Assembly (NCBI GenBank): GCA_025054855.1
Contig: JANWZS010000009.1
Span: forward strand, 1 to 64,000
Direction: 5' to 3'
Length of the DNA stretch: 64,000 bases
Source: Candidatus Nitrosocaldus sp.
Lineage (GTDB): Archaea; Thermoproteota; Nitrososphaeria; Nitrososphaerales; Nitrosocaldaceae
Shown here: positions 42,849 through 51,726 of the stretch, piece after piece
How the letters are laid out: every line of letters starts with the position of its first letter
How positions within the stretch are numbered: position 1 is the first letter of the stretch
Notes under the pieces: model-generated
Databases searched by the model: none
Seen by the model: the letters and a program-made list of their open reading frames with translations, nothing else
What the model was told of the DNA's origin: nothing
Position numbers and translations under genes: made by a program

Positions 42849-44213
42849 ATGAGCATGTGTGAGCATATGCGGGATAGGAGGGTGGTGGTTGCTGGAGCAG
42901 GGTATGCTGGGCTCACGGCCTCCATCCTGCTTGATGGCAGGGTTGGGCTTACGCTCATAGACAGGAAGGGTTACCATGAGATGCTAACAAGGGCACATCT
43001 GGTCGCTGGGGGGATAGAGGGTGTTGAGGAGGATGTGGTGCCATTGAACCAGATAATCAAGGGCAGGCATTCAAGTGTAATCACTGCCAACGTCAAGTCC
43101 ATCAACCTGAATGAGAGGAGGGTATCTGTATCGGTAGCAGGAAGAGATGATGAGTGTAAGGATGTGTACTACGACTACCTCATACTCGCCCTTGGGTCTG
43201 AGGTCAATGATCATGGAGCAAGGGGTGTGAGAGAGCATGCCATCCCCTTCAGGAGTATGAAGGATGCACTGAACATAAACCAGAGGCTCAAGAGGGTTGG
43301 GGATGGGGCAAGGGTGACCATAGTCGGAGCAGGGGCCACTGGTATAAGCCTTGCAGGGGCACTGGCTGAGGGGTTTGGGAGGAGGAGAAGGATAAGGATC
43401 ACTGTGATAGATGCGCTCGATGATATACTCCATGGATGGGATGGGTACATGGTGGGCAGGGTCAGGGAGCTTCTTGAAGGGGATGGTGTTGAGATACTCA
43501 CCGGGAGGAAGGTTGTGGAGGTTGGTGATGGCTATATAGTGCTTGAGGATGGCAGGTTGAGCAGTGATATGGTCATATGGGCTGCAGGTGTCAGGGGCTC
43601 TTCAGTGGAGTTGGTGCCAGAGGTCAAGAGGGTCAATGGTGGTAGGATAGCTGTGGATGCATTCGCAAGGGTAGAGGGTTACGATGATGCTTTTGCCGTA
43701 GGGGATATATCTGCTCTGCGAGTCGGTGATGGAGGGTACGCACCTCAACTTGCACAGTCTGCAGTCAGGCAGGGTTACATGGTTGCAAGGAACTTGCTGA
43801 AGAGCATGGATGGTATGGCGATGAGCCCCATAGCATACAGGAAGCAGGGGGAGATCATCTCTATAGGTAGCAGGTGTGTAGGCTCCGTATATGGGATGAG
43901 GATGGATGGAGAGCTGTGCAGGTACGTCGAGGAGTTCATAGCATACAACTACAGGAGGATGCTCCAAGGTGATGGTTCAGCACTCCTTGCATATGAGGAT
44001 GACCCAGTATCAGCAGCACTGACATTCAGCAGGGCGTTATCCTATGTATCTGCACGTTACATGCTTTCAGTCTTGAGCAGGCTGTACGGACTGTACGCCA
44101 CATCTATGGAGGGTAGTATTGGTAGTAGTAGCAAAAGAGGAGGTGGTAGTAGCAGTAGTATGTGTGGATTCATGCATTCATGCCTAGAGATGATTAACAG
44201 GCATGGAAGGTGA
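42849..44213 (+). CDS. Type II NADH dehydrogenase-like FAD oxidoreductase
   Basis: 454 residues of the NDH-2/sulfide:quinone reductase superfamily. The FAD-binding motif is VVVAGAGYAGLTASILL (13-29). The second nucleotide-binding motif is VTIVGAGATGISLAGALAEG, and AFAVGDISAL binds FAD. A quinone-facing C-terminus follows (ALTFSRALSYVSARY). The SQR-type cysteine pair is not seen, so NADH:quinone reduction is the better guess. The C-terminus holds a Ser/Gly-rich low-complexity tract (SIGSSSKRGGGSSSSM) coded by AGT triplets. TATA TATTTATATACATGG (about 42816-42830) is close ahead. Its stop overlaps the start of the next gene. Confidence 0.88.
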   Translation: MSMCEHMRDRRVVVAGAGYAGLTASILLDGRVGLTLIDRKGYHEMLTRAHLVAGGIEGVEEDVVPLNQIIKGRHSSVITANVKSINLNERRVSVSVAGRDDECKDVYYDYLILALGSEVNDHGARGVREHAIPFRSMKDALNINQRLKRVGDGARVTIVGAGATGISLAGALAEGFGRRRRIRITVIDALDDILHGWDGYMVGRVRELLEGDGVEILTGRKVVEVGDGYIVLEDGRLSSDMVIWAAGVRGSSVELVPEVKRVNGGRIAVDAFARVEGYDDAFAVGDISALRVGDGGYAPQLAQSAVRQGYMVARNLLKSMDGMAMSPIAYRKQGEIISIGSRCVGSVYGMRMDGELCRYVEEFIAYNYRRMLQGDGSALLAYEDDPVSAALTFSRALSYVSARYMLSVLSRLYGLYATSMEGSIGSSSKRGGGSSSSMCGFMHSCLEMINRHGR

Positions 44214-44663
44214 CTCGATGGTTGCCCCACGTCGTACTCGAGGGCGATACGGATGCAAGAGGGTTCTTCACAGAGTGTATCGTTAAGGCATGCAAGAGCA
44301 ATAACAACACTAACAAGATCGTTCTTCCCCAACTTCAAGAGTGTATCGTTGCGTGCAGATGGTACTATAATCAAGCTAGATGAGATATTCATGAACGCTA
44401 CGGCTAACAGGTTGCTTGTAAGAGCGGTAGTAGTAGAGGGGCCCAGCCAAGGTCATTCTACATGGATGTCATGTTGAAGGAGAACAGCGTAACCGTCAGG
44501 CTCGATGACCTCACTTCACCAGAGGAGAAGAGCAAGTGTTAAGATGGCTTTGGCACTCCTAGCAAGGCTTATGCAGAGGCATAGCACTCTCAACGTCTCA
44601 AGGACAAATATAGCAGATCAGCTCTCTTCCATAGATGCTCTACTACTGCAGAGTAGTAGGTAG
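44210..44663 (+). pseudogene. Decayed hypothetical gene, coupled to the NDH-2-like gene
   Basis: A GTG at 44210 overlaps the upstream stop (GTGA) and begins TRWLPHVVLEGDTDARGFF. The sense then continues in another frame (SFFPNFKSVSLRADGTIIKL, DEIFMNATANRLLVRAVVVE), and again in the next (FYMDVMLKENSVTVRLDDLT, SPEEKSKC). It finally passes to KMALALLARLMQRHSTLNVS, ending in a TAG at 44661 within a GTAGGTAGG run. No single frame covers it, and at least three shifts are needed. The protein family is not recognised. The segments read consistently as one soluble protein of about 150 residues. Confidence 0.6.
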
Positions 44664-44743
44664 GTAGGTAGGTAGATCAGCAGTAGATAGGGTGGAGCAG
44701 AGGGTATGGCAGTTTAGTTAGTAGCAGGAGAAGCGGCAGCGTA

Positions 44744-45157
44744 TCAGCACGATATTATCATCAGCCCCCTAGTGCTCTCATCCATGAGCATCCCGACCAT
44801 CTCCCTCGGCATATCCGCTGCAGATGCACTGCTCATTATCGCTAGCGTCCTTGGGCATACGAACCTGCTCTTCCTTATAACCAGAGATCTATCATCCTTG
44901 AGCGTTAGCCTGCTGCACCCTCTCGCAGTGAACGACCACTCCATACCCCTTACGACTATGGTGAACATTATCTCCCTACCCTCCTCCCTGATCCTATCGC
45001 CTATTGTAGCGTTCAGGTCACTGCATGCCTTGTCTGCCCTCACACCCACTATGCAGTCACCCCTGAGCGTCAGATGCCCATCCTTGGTCAACTCTAGCGT
45101 GCCTCTATGCAGTGCCCTGACGTTCCTGTGCCCATAGAATGCTACCTCCTCAAGCAC
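44744..45157 (-). CDS. DUF371 family protein
   Basis: 137 residues of the archaeal DUF371/COG2090 family. The signature is VAFYGHRNVRALHRGTLELT, then KDGHLTLRGDCIVGVRADKA, and a C-terminal block (ADMPREMVGMLMD). The function is unknown. The family is widespread in archaea. Length is normal. It is divergent to the proteasome alpha gene, with a TATA-like CTTTTAAATG box (about 45179-45188) between the two starts. Confidence 0.92.
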   Translation of the reverse strand: MLEEVAFYGHRNVRALHRGTLELTKDGHLTLRGDCIVGVRADKACSDLNATIGDRIREEGREIMFTIVVRGMEWSFTARGCSRLTLKDDRSLVIRKSRFVCPRTLAIMSSASAADMPREMVGMLMDESTRGLMIISC

Positions 45158-45210
45158 ATGCTCAGTATGCGTAAGAAACTTTTAAATGATGGCTTCCCTG
45201 CAAGATCAGT

Positions 45211-45945
45211 GTGTTACCAGCAGCAGCAGGCTACGATAGAGCGATAACAGTCTTCTCTCCAGATGGTAGGCTATACCAGGTAGAGTATGCAATAGAGACG
45301 GTAAGGAGGGGTACACTAGCGATAGGGATAAAGAGCAGGGATGGGATAGTGCTTGCAGCAGAGGAGAGGGCCAAGAAGTTGCAGGTACACACGATGACAC
45401 AGAAGATATTCCAGGTGGATGAGCATATAGGCGTTGCAGCAGCAGGCTACATACCAGATGCCAGGATACAGGTAGATCATGCAAGGGTCATGGCACAGAG
45501 CAACAGGCTTGTGTATGATGAGGCTGCGGATGTTGAGACCATAGCGAAGAACATAGCAGACCTTGCTCAGCAGTTCACACAGTACGCTGGGGTCAGGCCA
45601 TACGGTGTCTCACTCATAATAGGCGGGGTGGATAGGAATGGGGGGAGCATATTCGTAACAGATCCCAGTGGAACATATCTAGCATACAATGCTATAGCGA
45701 TAGGCGCTGGTTCAGATCAGGTCAACGATCTGCTTGAGAAGGTGTATAGAGAGGATATCAGCCTCGATGATGCCTGTGTGCTAGCGATACAGGCCATATA
45801 CCATGTGAGCGAGGAGAAGAGCGGTACAAAGCACATAAAGATGGCCGTTATAGACAGCAAAGGGAAGAGGATGCGCAGGCTTAGTGAAGAGGAGATAGCA
45901 AAGTATGCAGAGATTGCAAAGAGCAGAGGGCTAGCAGCCCAATAG
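45211..45945 (+). CDS. psmA: Proteasome alpha subunit
   Basis: 244 residues. The alpha subunits form the outer rings of the 20S proteasome that admit unfolded proteins. GYDRAITVFSPDGRLYQVEY and AIETVRRGTLAIGIKSRDGI give the family signature, and YGVSLIIGGVDRNGG with DPSGTYLAYNAIAIGAG are later matches. The N-terminal MLPAAAGYDRA is short and contains the YDR motif of the gate. It has no catalytic threonine, as expected. Start GTG 45211 is supported by TTTTAAATG about 25-30 bases upstream. The end (KSRGLAAQ) is normal. Confidence 0.96.
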   Translation: MLPAAAGYDRAITVFSPDGRLYQVEYAIETVRRGTLAIGIKSRDGIVLAAEERAKKLQVHTMTQKIFQVDEHIGVAAAGYIPDARIQVDHARVMAQSNRLVYDEAADVETIAKNIADLAQQFTQYAGVRPYGVSLIIGGVDRNGGSIFVTDPSGTYLAYNAIAIGAGSDQVNDLLEKVYREDISLDDACVLAIQAIYHVSEEKSGTKHIKMAVIDSKGKRMRRLSEEEIAKYAEIAKSRGLAAQ

Positions 45946-45996
45946 CAAGATGAAGGTAATAACAACGATGGCGATAAAATCAGGAGATGATCAGGA

Positions 45997-47274
45997 TTAC
46001 ACGAGGGAGAAGATGCTGGATGAGTAATGTATGCCATTGAACCTTGATGCAAGCTCCTCAGCCTCACTCCTGATTTTATTTGTTATCTGGCTCTCGTGAT
46101 ACGCCCTCTCATCCATGGATACATGGTACACTCTTGATATCATCTCTGCTATATGCCTCATCTCACCCTCCTTCATTCCCCTTCTGGTCACCTCGCATGT
46201 GCCAAGCCTCAGCATACCATCCACTATTATGTTAGCATCCTCCAGCATCCTTGCAAACCTCCGCCTATGCTTGTGCTCTAGCAGTACCTGATGCGTCTCT
46301 GTGTGCTGGCCATCACTGGCCCTCCTCCTAACCTCGACACCGTTATCTGCGAGTGCCCTGGCCAGTGCCTTTGCATTACTGACCACTTGCCTAGCATAGT
46401 CCATGCCATGCTCCCTGACCTCCTCTAGTGCAAGTGCCAGTGCTGCTATCCTGTTGAAGTGTGGATTGTCTATTACCCTTAGGGGCATGTAATCCCCCAG
46501 CCCATAACCATCATCCCTATCCGCAAGTATCATCCCGCCCTGTGGCCCAGGGAGTGACTTGTGGGTACTGCCCATGAGTATGCTTGCACCCTCATCCAAG
46601 GGGTTGGGGAATGCCCTACCTGCTATCAGCCCAAGTACGTGCGACGCATCGTAGACGAGCATGGAGCCTGTATCCATGCACGTACCTGCAATATCCCTTA
46701 GCGGGGTGTGGAATGTTATAACCGAAGGGGCTACTATGACCAGCCTGGGCCTCAGCTCCTGAATCCTTGCTATGCATGCATCTACATCTATGCACATGTT
46801 TGCATGGTCGTAGGGGATGCTGTGTGTCTTGAGCATCAGCCTAGATGGCATGTAACCATCCATGTACCCAGGGTACCCTCCAGCATCCCTGCTCAGGACC
46901 ATTATGCTCTCATCGCTAGTGCAGAGGCGCATGAGCACTGCTAGAGAGCATACATGCCCAGATATCGCTCTAGTATCAGCATACTTGGCATTGAACAGTT
47001 CTTTAGCAAGTGTATCCGCATACCTCACTATCTGCTCTATGTACCTGGTGCCTCTGTAGAAGTTACCATCACCATCAAACCCCTCGAGTGAGTATCTGTG
47101 CATCAGATCGCTAGCCATTAGCATCCTAACCACATGACTCGCCACGTTCTCAGATGCTACGAGGTTTATGCACCTACTCCTATACCCTTCATGCCTGAGC
47201 ACCAGATCCATTATACCGCCCTTGCCCTTCCCACCGCTACCATCACTACCCTTACCATAATCACCACCAACCAT
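45997..47274 (-). CDS. glyA: Serine hydroxymethyltransferase, divergent form
   Basis: 425 residues. PLP enzyme that swaps serine and glycine and loads a one-carbon unit on a pterin. The PLP lysine fits K in GSTHKSLPGPQGGMI, close to the canonical TTHKTLRGPRGG. CINLVASENVASHVVRMLMAS begins the protein, as in SHMT. The usual EGYPGKRYYGG block reads YSLEGFDGDGNFYRGTRYIE, and the GSxANxAV block reads SGHVCSLAVL. It is thus a distant member. An extra Gly/Lys-rich N-terminus (YGKGSDGSGGKGKGG) precedes the family start; M22 is an alternative start. A TATA box (ACTTAAATCC, about 47299-47308) fits ATG 47274. The substrate pterin is unknown. Confidence 0.8.
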   Translation of the reverse strand: MVGGDYGKGSDGSGGKGKGGIMDLVLRHEGYRSRCINLVASENVASHVVRMLMASDLMHRYSLEGFDGDGNFYRGTRYIEQIVRYADTLAKELFNAKYADTRAISGHVCSLAVLMRLCTSDESIMVLSRDAGGYPGYMDGYMPSRLMLKTHSIPYDHANMCIDVDACIARIQELRPRLVIVAPSVITFHTPLRDIAGTCMDTGSMLVYDASHVLGLIAGRAFPNPLDEGASILMGSTHKSLPGPQGGMILADRDDGYGLGDYMPLRVIDNPHFNRIAALALALEEVREHGMDYARQVVSNAKALARALADNGVEVRRRASDGQHTETHQVLLEHKHRRRFARMLEDANIIVDGMLRLGTCEVTRRGMKEGEMRHIAEMISRVYHVSMDERAYHESQITNKIRSEAEELASRFNGIHYSSSIFSLV

Positions 47275-47313
47275 AACAATTACAGTGATTAATCCGTGGA
47301 TTTAAGTATACCC

Positions 47314-48162
47314 ATGCTCAGTGTGGCCATACCAGATTCTAGTCTTGCTGAGGAGAGCACGCTGAGAGAGAAGAGCATCAAGGCGGCAAGGATAGCTAGG
47401 ATACTGGCTATATTCGGTGTGGAGTCAGTGCTCATCTACAGGGATGCAACAGGTGATCACAGAAGGGATGGGATGCTGTTGAAGTTGGTTCTGGAGTTCA
47501 TGGATACACCCCAGTACCTTAGGAAGAGGCTCTACGGTAGGATGAAGGACCTCAGGTACGCTGGACTCTTCCCACCGTTGAAGGCCCCACACCACAGACC
47601 ATACGTGAGGCTTGAGGATGTGAGGGTCAATGACCTAAGGCAGGGAGTAGTGCTCAAGATAGGGGATCGCTACTACGTCGATGTTGGGCTTGATGAGCCT
47701 GTACCACTCGAGCACGATGCCAGGGTCGGGGAGAGGGTATCTATAGTGTTCACATCCCCCTACCCAGAGATGAGGTGCAGGATAGCGAGGAGGGATGAGA
47801 TAGAGGGGTACTGGGGCTACAATGTGAGATACACGGGAAGTGTAACTGACCTGCTGAGGAGCCTGAAGGGTAAGGAGAAGGGCAAGGGCAAGGGAGGCGA
47901 AGGTAAGAATCTGGTTATAGTCACATCCAAACTGGGTAGGCCTGTGAGGGAGATAGAGCATGATATAGCATCTGCAGATTCTATACTGCTCATCTTCGGC
48001 TCCCCGTACAGGGATGTGCAGGAGATCGCTGGTAGAGGTCTGGCAGGTGTGGATATGCCTGTGTACAACTTCTTCCCCGAGCAGAGGGTTGAGAGTATAA
48101 GGCTTGAGGAGGCCATGCTTGGATGCTTGGCAGTGGTGAACTACATAAGAGATTTAAGTTAG
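47314..48162 (+). CDS. SPOUT-family RNA methyltransferase (COG2106, DUF171)
   Basis: About 282 residues. The archaeal COG2106 SPOUT methyltransferase is thought to methylate rRNA. MLSVAIPDSSLAEESTLREK is the N-terminus, LVLEFMDTPQYLRKRLYGRM lies in the first third, and the C-terminal knot-forming region is LIFGSPYRDVQEIAGRG then YNFFPEQRVESIRLEEAML. A basic Gly-Lys run (KGKEKGKGKGGEGK, near 195-208) interrupts the middle. In many archaea this gene precedes rpl3. Here about 3.6 kb of secreted-protein genes separate them. Start ATG 47314 is preferred to GTG 47296 or GTG 47323. Confidence 0.87.
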   Translation: MLSVAIPDSSLAEESTLREKSIKAARIARILAIFGVESVLIYRDATGDHRRDGMLLKLVLEFMDTPQYLRKRLYGRMKDLRYAGLFPPLKAPHHRPYVRLEDVRVNDLRQGVVLKIGDRYYVDVGLDEPVPLEHDARVGERVSIVFTSPYPEMRCRIARRDEIEGYWGYNVRYTGSVTDLLRSLKGKEKGKGKGGEGKNLVIVTSKLGRPVREIEHDIASADSILLIFGSPYRDVQEIAGRGLAGVDMPVYNFFPEQRVESIRLEEAMLGCLAVVNYIRDLS

Positions 48163-48194
48163 TTAGCATCGAATAGATGTGATGCTGATGTAAG

Positions 48195-49169
48195 ATGAAT
48201 ATGAACAGGGGTAGGATGGTTATACTTGCTCTTCTGGGCTTGGGCTTAGTGACTGTCATACCTGCCTCAGTGTATCTTATATCTCCTTCTTCCTACATGC
48301 ATCCAACTGAAAGTCTTAATGATGGAGGCGAGAGCATCTCTTACAAGGAGCCCTTGCCCTCTACCAACACTCCTGTACCTGCACTCCCCTCCAATCCCAA
48401 CCTCGATGTGTTTGCAGTGAGTGAGAGGGCCAATACTGCCCTATCCATTGCAGTACAGGATGATGGCATAAGGGAGATGATAGAGGGATGGCTCGACTCT
48501 GGTGCACACGTCACAGTTGCTGGAGTTCAACCAATCGCTCTATCTGATGATGTGAGGATCTCAGAGCCCAAGCAGCATCCAGTGCACCATGAACTTTTAG
48601 GCAGGGCACTTGAACCAGTACTCAGGCCAGTGCTTGATAACATAAGGGAAGGGGTCAGCAGTAGCAACATCTACAACAGCAGCAGGTATGGAGAGGTCAT
48701 CATCGCTGTGAACTGGCATGCTATGGATGGCCATCCGTATCCAGTATCAGATGCTGTTGATCTTGAAAGGGGTGGAGTATATGAGGCACACCAGCAGATA
48801 AGAAGGGTCATCGTGGATATAGATGAGAGGAGGATCAGGGATGTGATTGTGGAGCCAGAGAGGGTTATGAGGCATGATCTGAGGCCTGGGATCATATACA
48901 TGGAGAGTAATGTATTCATGCCCTACAGCGTTGTGGTGAGGCCTAATACAGTGCTATCCTGGCACAACTACTCCTCATTCCACCACAACGTGGTTGGTGT
49001 ATACAGGGCAGTGGATGGCTCCACCATGTCCATAGATAGCAAGGATATAGATGAAGGAGGGGTATGGCAGTACCTCTTCAGCAGAGAGGGTGTATTTGAG
49101 TACCATTGCACATACCATGCTGATGAGGGGATGAGGGGCATTATAGTAGTTTCAGGTAGTATGGGTTAA
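48195..49169 (+). CDS. Secreted or anchored cupredoxin-domain protein
   Basis: 324 residues. Basic residues and a hydrophobic helix (MVILALLGLGLVTVIPASVY) at 8-27 anchor or export it. Residues 60-235 form an unrecognised domain. The C-terminal cupredoxin (235-320) has type 1 copper ligands: H264 (FHHNVVG), C305, H308 and M313 (YHCTYHADEGM). The long spacing between H308 and M313 differs from classic plastocyanin (HxxxxM here). It is a likely outer electron carrier. It converges tail to tail with the NHL-repeat gene. Confidence 0.85.
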   Translation: MNMNRGRMVILALLGLGLVTVIPASVYLISPSSYMHPTESLNDGGESISYKEPLPSTNTPVPALPSNPNLDVFAVSERANTALSIAVQDDGIREMIEGWLDSGAHVTVAGVQPIALSDDVRISEPKQHPVHHELLGRALEPVLRPVLDNIREGVSSSNIYNSSRYGEVIIAVNWHAMDGHPYPVSDAVDLERGGVYEAHQQIRRVIVDIDERRIRDVIVEPERVMRHDLRPGIIYMESNVFMPYSVVVRPNTVLSWHNYSSFHHNVVGVYRAVDGSTMSIDSKDIDEGGVWQYLFSREGVFEYHCTYHADEGMRGIIVVSGSMG

Positions 49170-49172
49170 CTG

Positions 49173-50344
49173 CTATTTGGTCAGGTTGTGTGAGCTGGTC
49201 AGTAGATGCTTCTTCAAGTAGTAGATCATCGATGAGAGAGTTACTGCCACGACAATAGAGATCGTCAGCAACAATGCATAGTGTTGATATTCTGTATTAT
49301 TGGATGAGCCTGTATCTCTTACCAGTGTGAGGACCTGAACCCTCTCATTGCCGTGATCAGCAACGATTATCCTGTCATTGTTGGGATCATATGCAATATC
49401 CTGTATGTTGTTGAACTCCAGTACCTTGTTGCCCTTATTGCCCAGCGATGTTATGAACCTTCCATCCTTATCGAATATGAATATCCTGTTGCTTGCATCA
49501 GCAACCATTATCCTGTCGTGGTTATGATCATACGCTACACTCATTAGAGGCTCGAACTCGGTTCTGCCAGGGGGTGCGAGTCTCAGCAGTCTCTCCCCAT
49601 TGCTGTTGAGTACCTGAACATTAGAGTATCCTGGTATCCATGTATCCGCAGTGATTATCCTATCGTTGTTGTGATCGTATGCAACATCCCATACACGTAT
49701 AAGCCTTGCACCTGGTAGAATTGCACCTGCATATATGTACTGCTCTGATCCGTACTTTGGAATGCTGAATTTGTATATGTATTCACCGTTCTTATCAAAT
49801 ATATACACACGAGAGTCTATGCCAACGGCAATTATTCTGCCATGCGTACGGTCATACGCTATCTGATGTGGTTGTGATAGAGCATAGGTATCGTGATCCT
49901 TGACAAGGCTGAAATCGAATATAAAGTTACCATCCCTGTCGAGTACCTTTACACCTGCAACCTCTGCCCTCTTGCCTTTAAGCGTGGTTGTTACATGTCC
50001 GAGTACAAGCATCCTATCATTGCTACTATCGTAATCAACACCAGCGTTGATCATCGAATCCAGCTCCATTGAATCGAGTTGCTTTATGAGCCTACCATCC
50101 TTATCGTATATGAGGATCTTATAATCATCACCACCATCACCAGCAACTATAACTATTATCCTATCGTTCCTTGCATCGTACGCTACGCTGGTAGGGTAGG
50201 CTTCACACCATCTATCTCGAATGAGTAGACATACCTTACATTACCGTAATAGGCAATAGCATATGCATAATTTATGCCCCCTGCGTATGATAACATAAGA
50301 TTTAGCATTAATGCAGTAACTATCACCAATCCTCTTCCAGCCAT
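49173..50344 (-). pseudogene. Secreted NHL/6-bladed beta-propeller protein with a frameshift
   Basis: Two frames read one protein. ATG 50344 codes a signal peptide (LVIVTALMLNLMLSYAGGIN) and FEIDGVKPTLPA, ending at a TAG near 50185. In the next frame, SVAYDARNDRIIVIVAGDGG continues directly and goes through MELDSM (50069) to the end at 49173. Repeats such as DVAYDHNNDRIITADTWIP and DIAYDPNNDRIIVADHGNER are NHL-like propeller blades. A C-terminal helix (LLLTISIVVAVTLSSMIYYL) anchors it outside. One extra or missing base at about 50187-50195, next to a CCTACCCTACC repeat, explains the break. It may be slippage, phase variation or an assembly error. Confidence 0.75.
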
Positions 50345-50395
50345 GATGTTAGAATGCAAGTTCCGATATATACTGGTTACTCCTACACATGAGGC

Positions 50396-51473
50396 ATGAA
50401 AGAGATGGTATATGCTGTGATCTCCGCTGCTTCTGCTCATATCATCATACACAAGCACTGATATGGTTGGAGCATCCACATCCTTCAATGGTACTGGTGG
50501 AGAAGGTGTAGTAGTAGTAGCAGCAGAAGAAGAAGAGGAGAAGGTTGCATACGTTGAGGATGTACCATTGCTTGATGAGAAGGAATGGAGTGAACTTGAA
50601 TCTCTAGTCCTTAGCAACGATGGTGTTAAAGCGGTTATGCAGGGTAAACAGCACAGTCTATACTGAAGGCTTTGTTAGATACCTTGGTGATGATAAGCCT
50701 AAAGATGTTGAAGCAGACAAGTGGTATGCTAATAATGTAGTCTACATCTACCATGAGGGTAACGAGAAGTATCTATTATCTGCATTAACAGATTATATGG
50801 AGAAGAAGGTGGTTGATATACTTGTAGTCAAGCATCCATCACAAGAATTCAGATCATCACACAAATACTGATAGCGACTTTAATATTGCATCACATAATA
50901 GACCTGGTTTCTCCATTGCGTATTACAATGGTGGTGCAACAAACATATATTACTTTAGGATCAGTGCAAAGGCTCCAACCAGCTACACTGGGCAGATATC
51001 AGCGCATGAGAATTTGGACTTTCTTCTTAATGCAACTGCAAAGGGCTCACGGACTACTAATGAACAGCTCTGCAACAGATCAAATACAACGAACAGTTAC
51101 TGGGCACAGGTAGGCATGGTATGGCGTTATAATACTAAAAGTATTACATGGACTGATACTAGAGAGGATTGTGGACATAGATTTTATGAGTAACATAGGG
51201 AGATGGCAATAACTACTTATTTAGTATACATGCAACACGCTAAGGTTCAACATACACATGGTACATCTGTGCTATAAATACCACGGCTAGAGTACAGGAA
51301 TATCAAAAGAAACAATATAAGCCAGGGTACATTCCTGACCACCAACAAGCACTCAAGTGTCTGGTTAGAGAACTGGATGGTTGCAACTGACTGGTACACA
51401 TACTTTGGCTCGAATATTCAAGCTGGTAATGCTAAATACAAAAAAGTTGGAGACAGTACAGTGTATAACTGAG
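50396..51473 (+). pseudogene. Decayed secreted protein gene
   Basis: An ATG at 50396 with a signal-like start (KEMVYAVISAASAHIIIHK) and a TATA-like GATATATACTG (about 50366-50376). The reading sense moves among frames: VAYVEDVPLLDEKEWSELES, then TEGFVRYLGDDKPKDVEADK with YANNVVYIYHEGNEKYLLSA, then NRPGFSIAYYNGGATNIYYF with QISAHENLDFLLNATAKGS and TNSYWAQVGMVWRYNTKS, ending once at 51193. Afterwards another piece, SQGTFLTTNKHSSVWLENWM with VATDWYTYFGSNIQAGNAKY, stops at 51473. At least four breaks are present. The middle part resembles an extracellular beta protein. No family is recognised. Confidence 0.6.
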
Positions 51474-51726
51474 TCTACAGTAAAGATAGACCGAAAGTAA
51501 GTGTACAGGAGAGATTAATTTGTTATGTCATAAGCGGGGATGTAACGAATGGGCAACGGGTTACGTGGAACTTGCGGACGATGGCGGAGAACTACCCTGC
51601 ATGCTGATGCAGTACATTCCTATTATCTCCTTTTTATGTTTCATACCATCGATCATGATATTCCATTCCCTTGCGTGAGGATTACCCTTAGGTTTATAAT
51701 GGAGTGCCTCTCTAGCATCAGGAAGT

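Noticed and set aside
44655-44682. GTAGGTAGG run as a telomere-like or functional repeat
   Set aside because: A short slippage run at the end of a dead gene, also seen near 30090; no sign of function.
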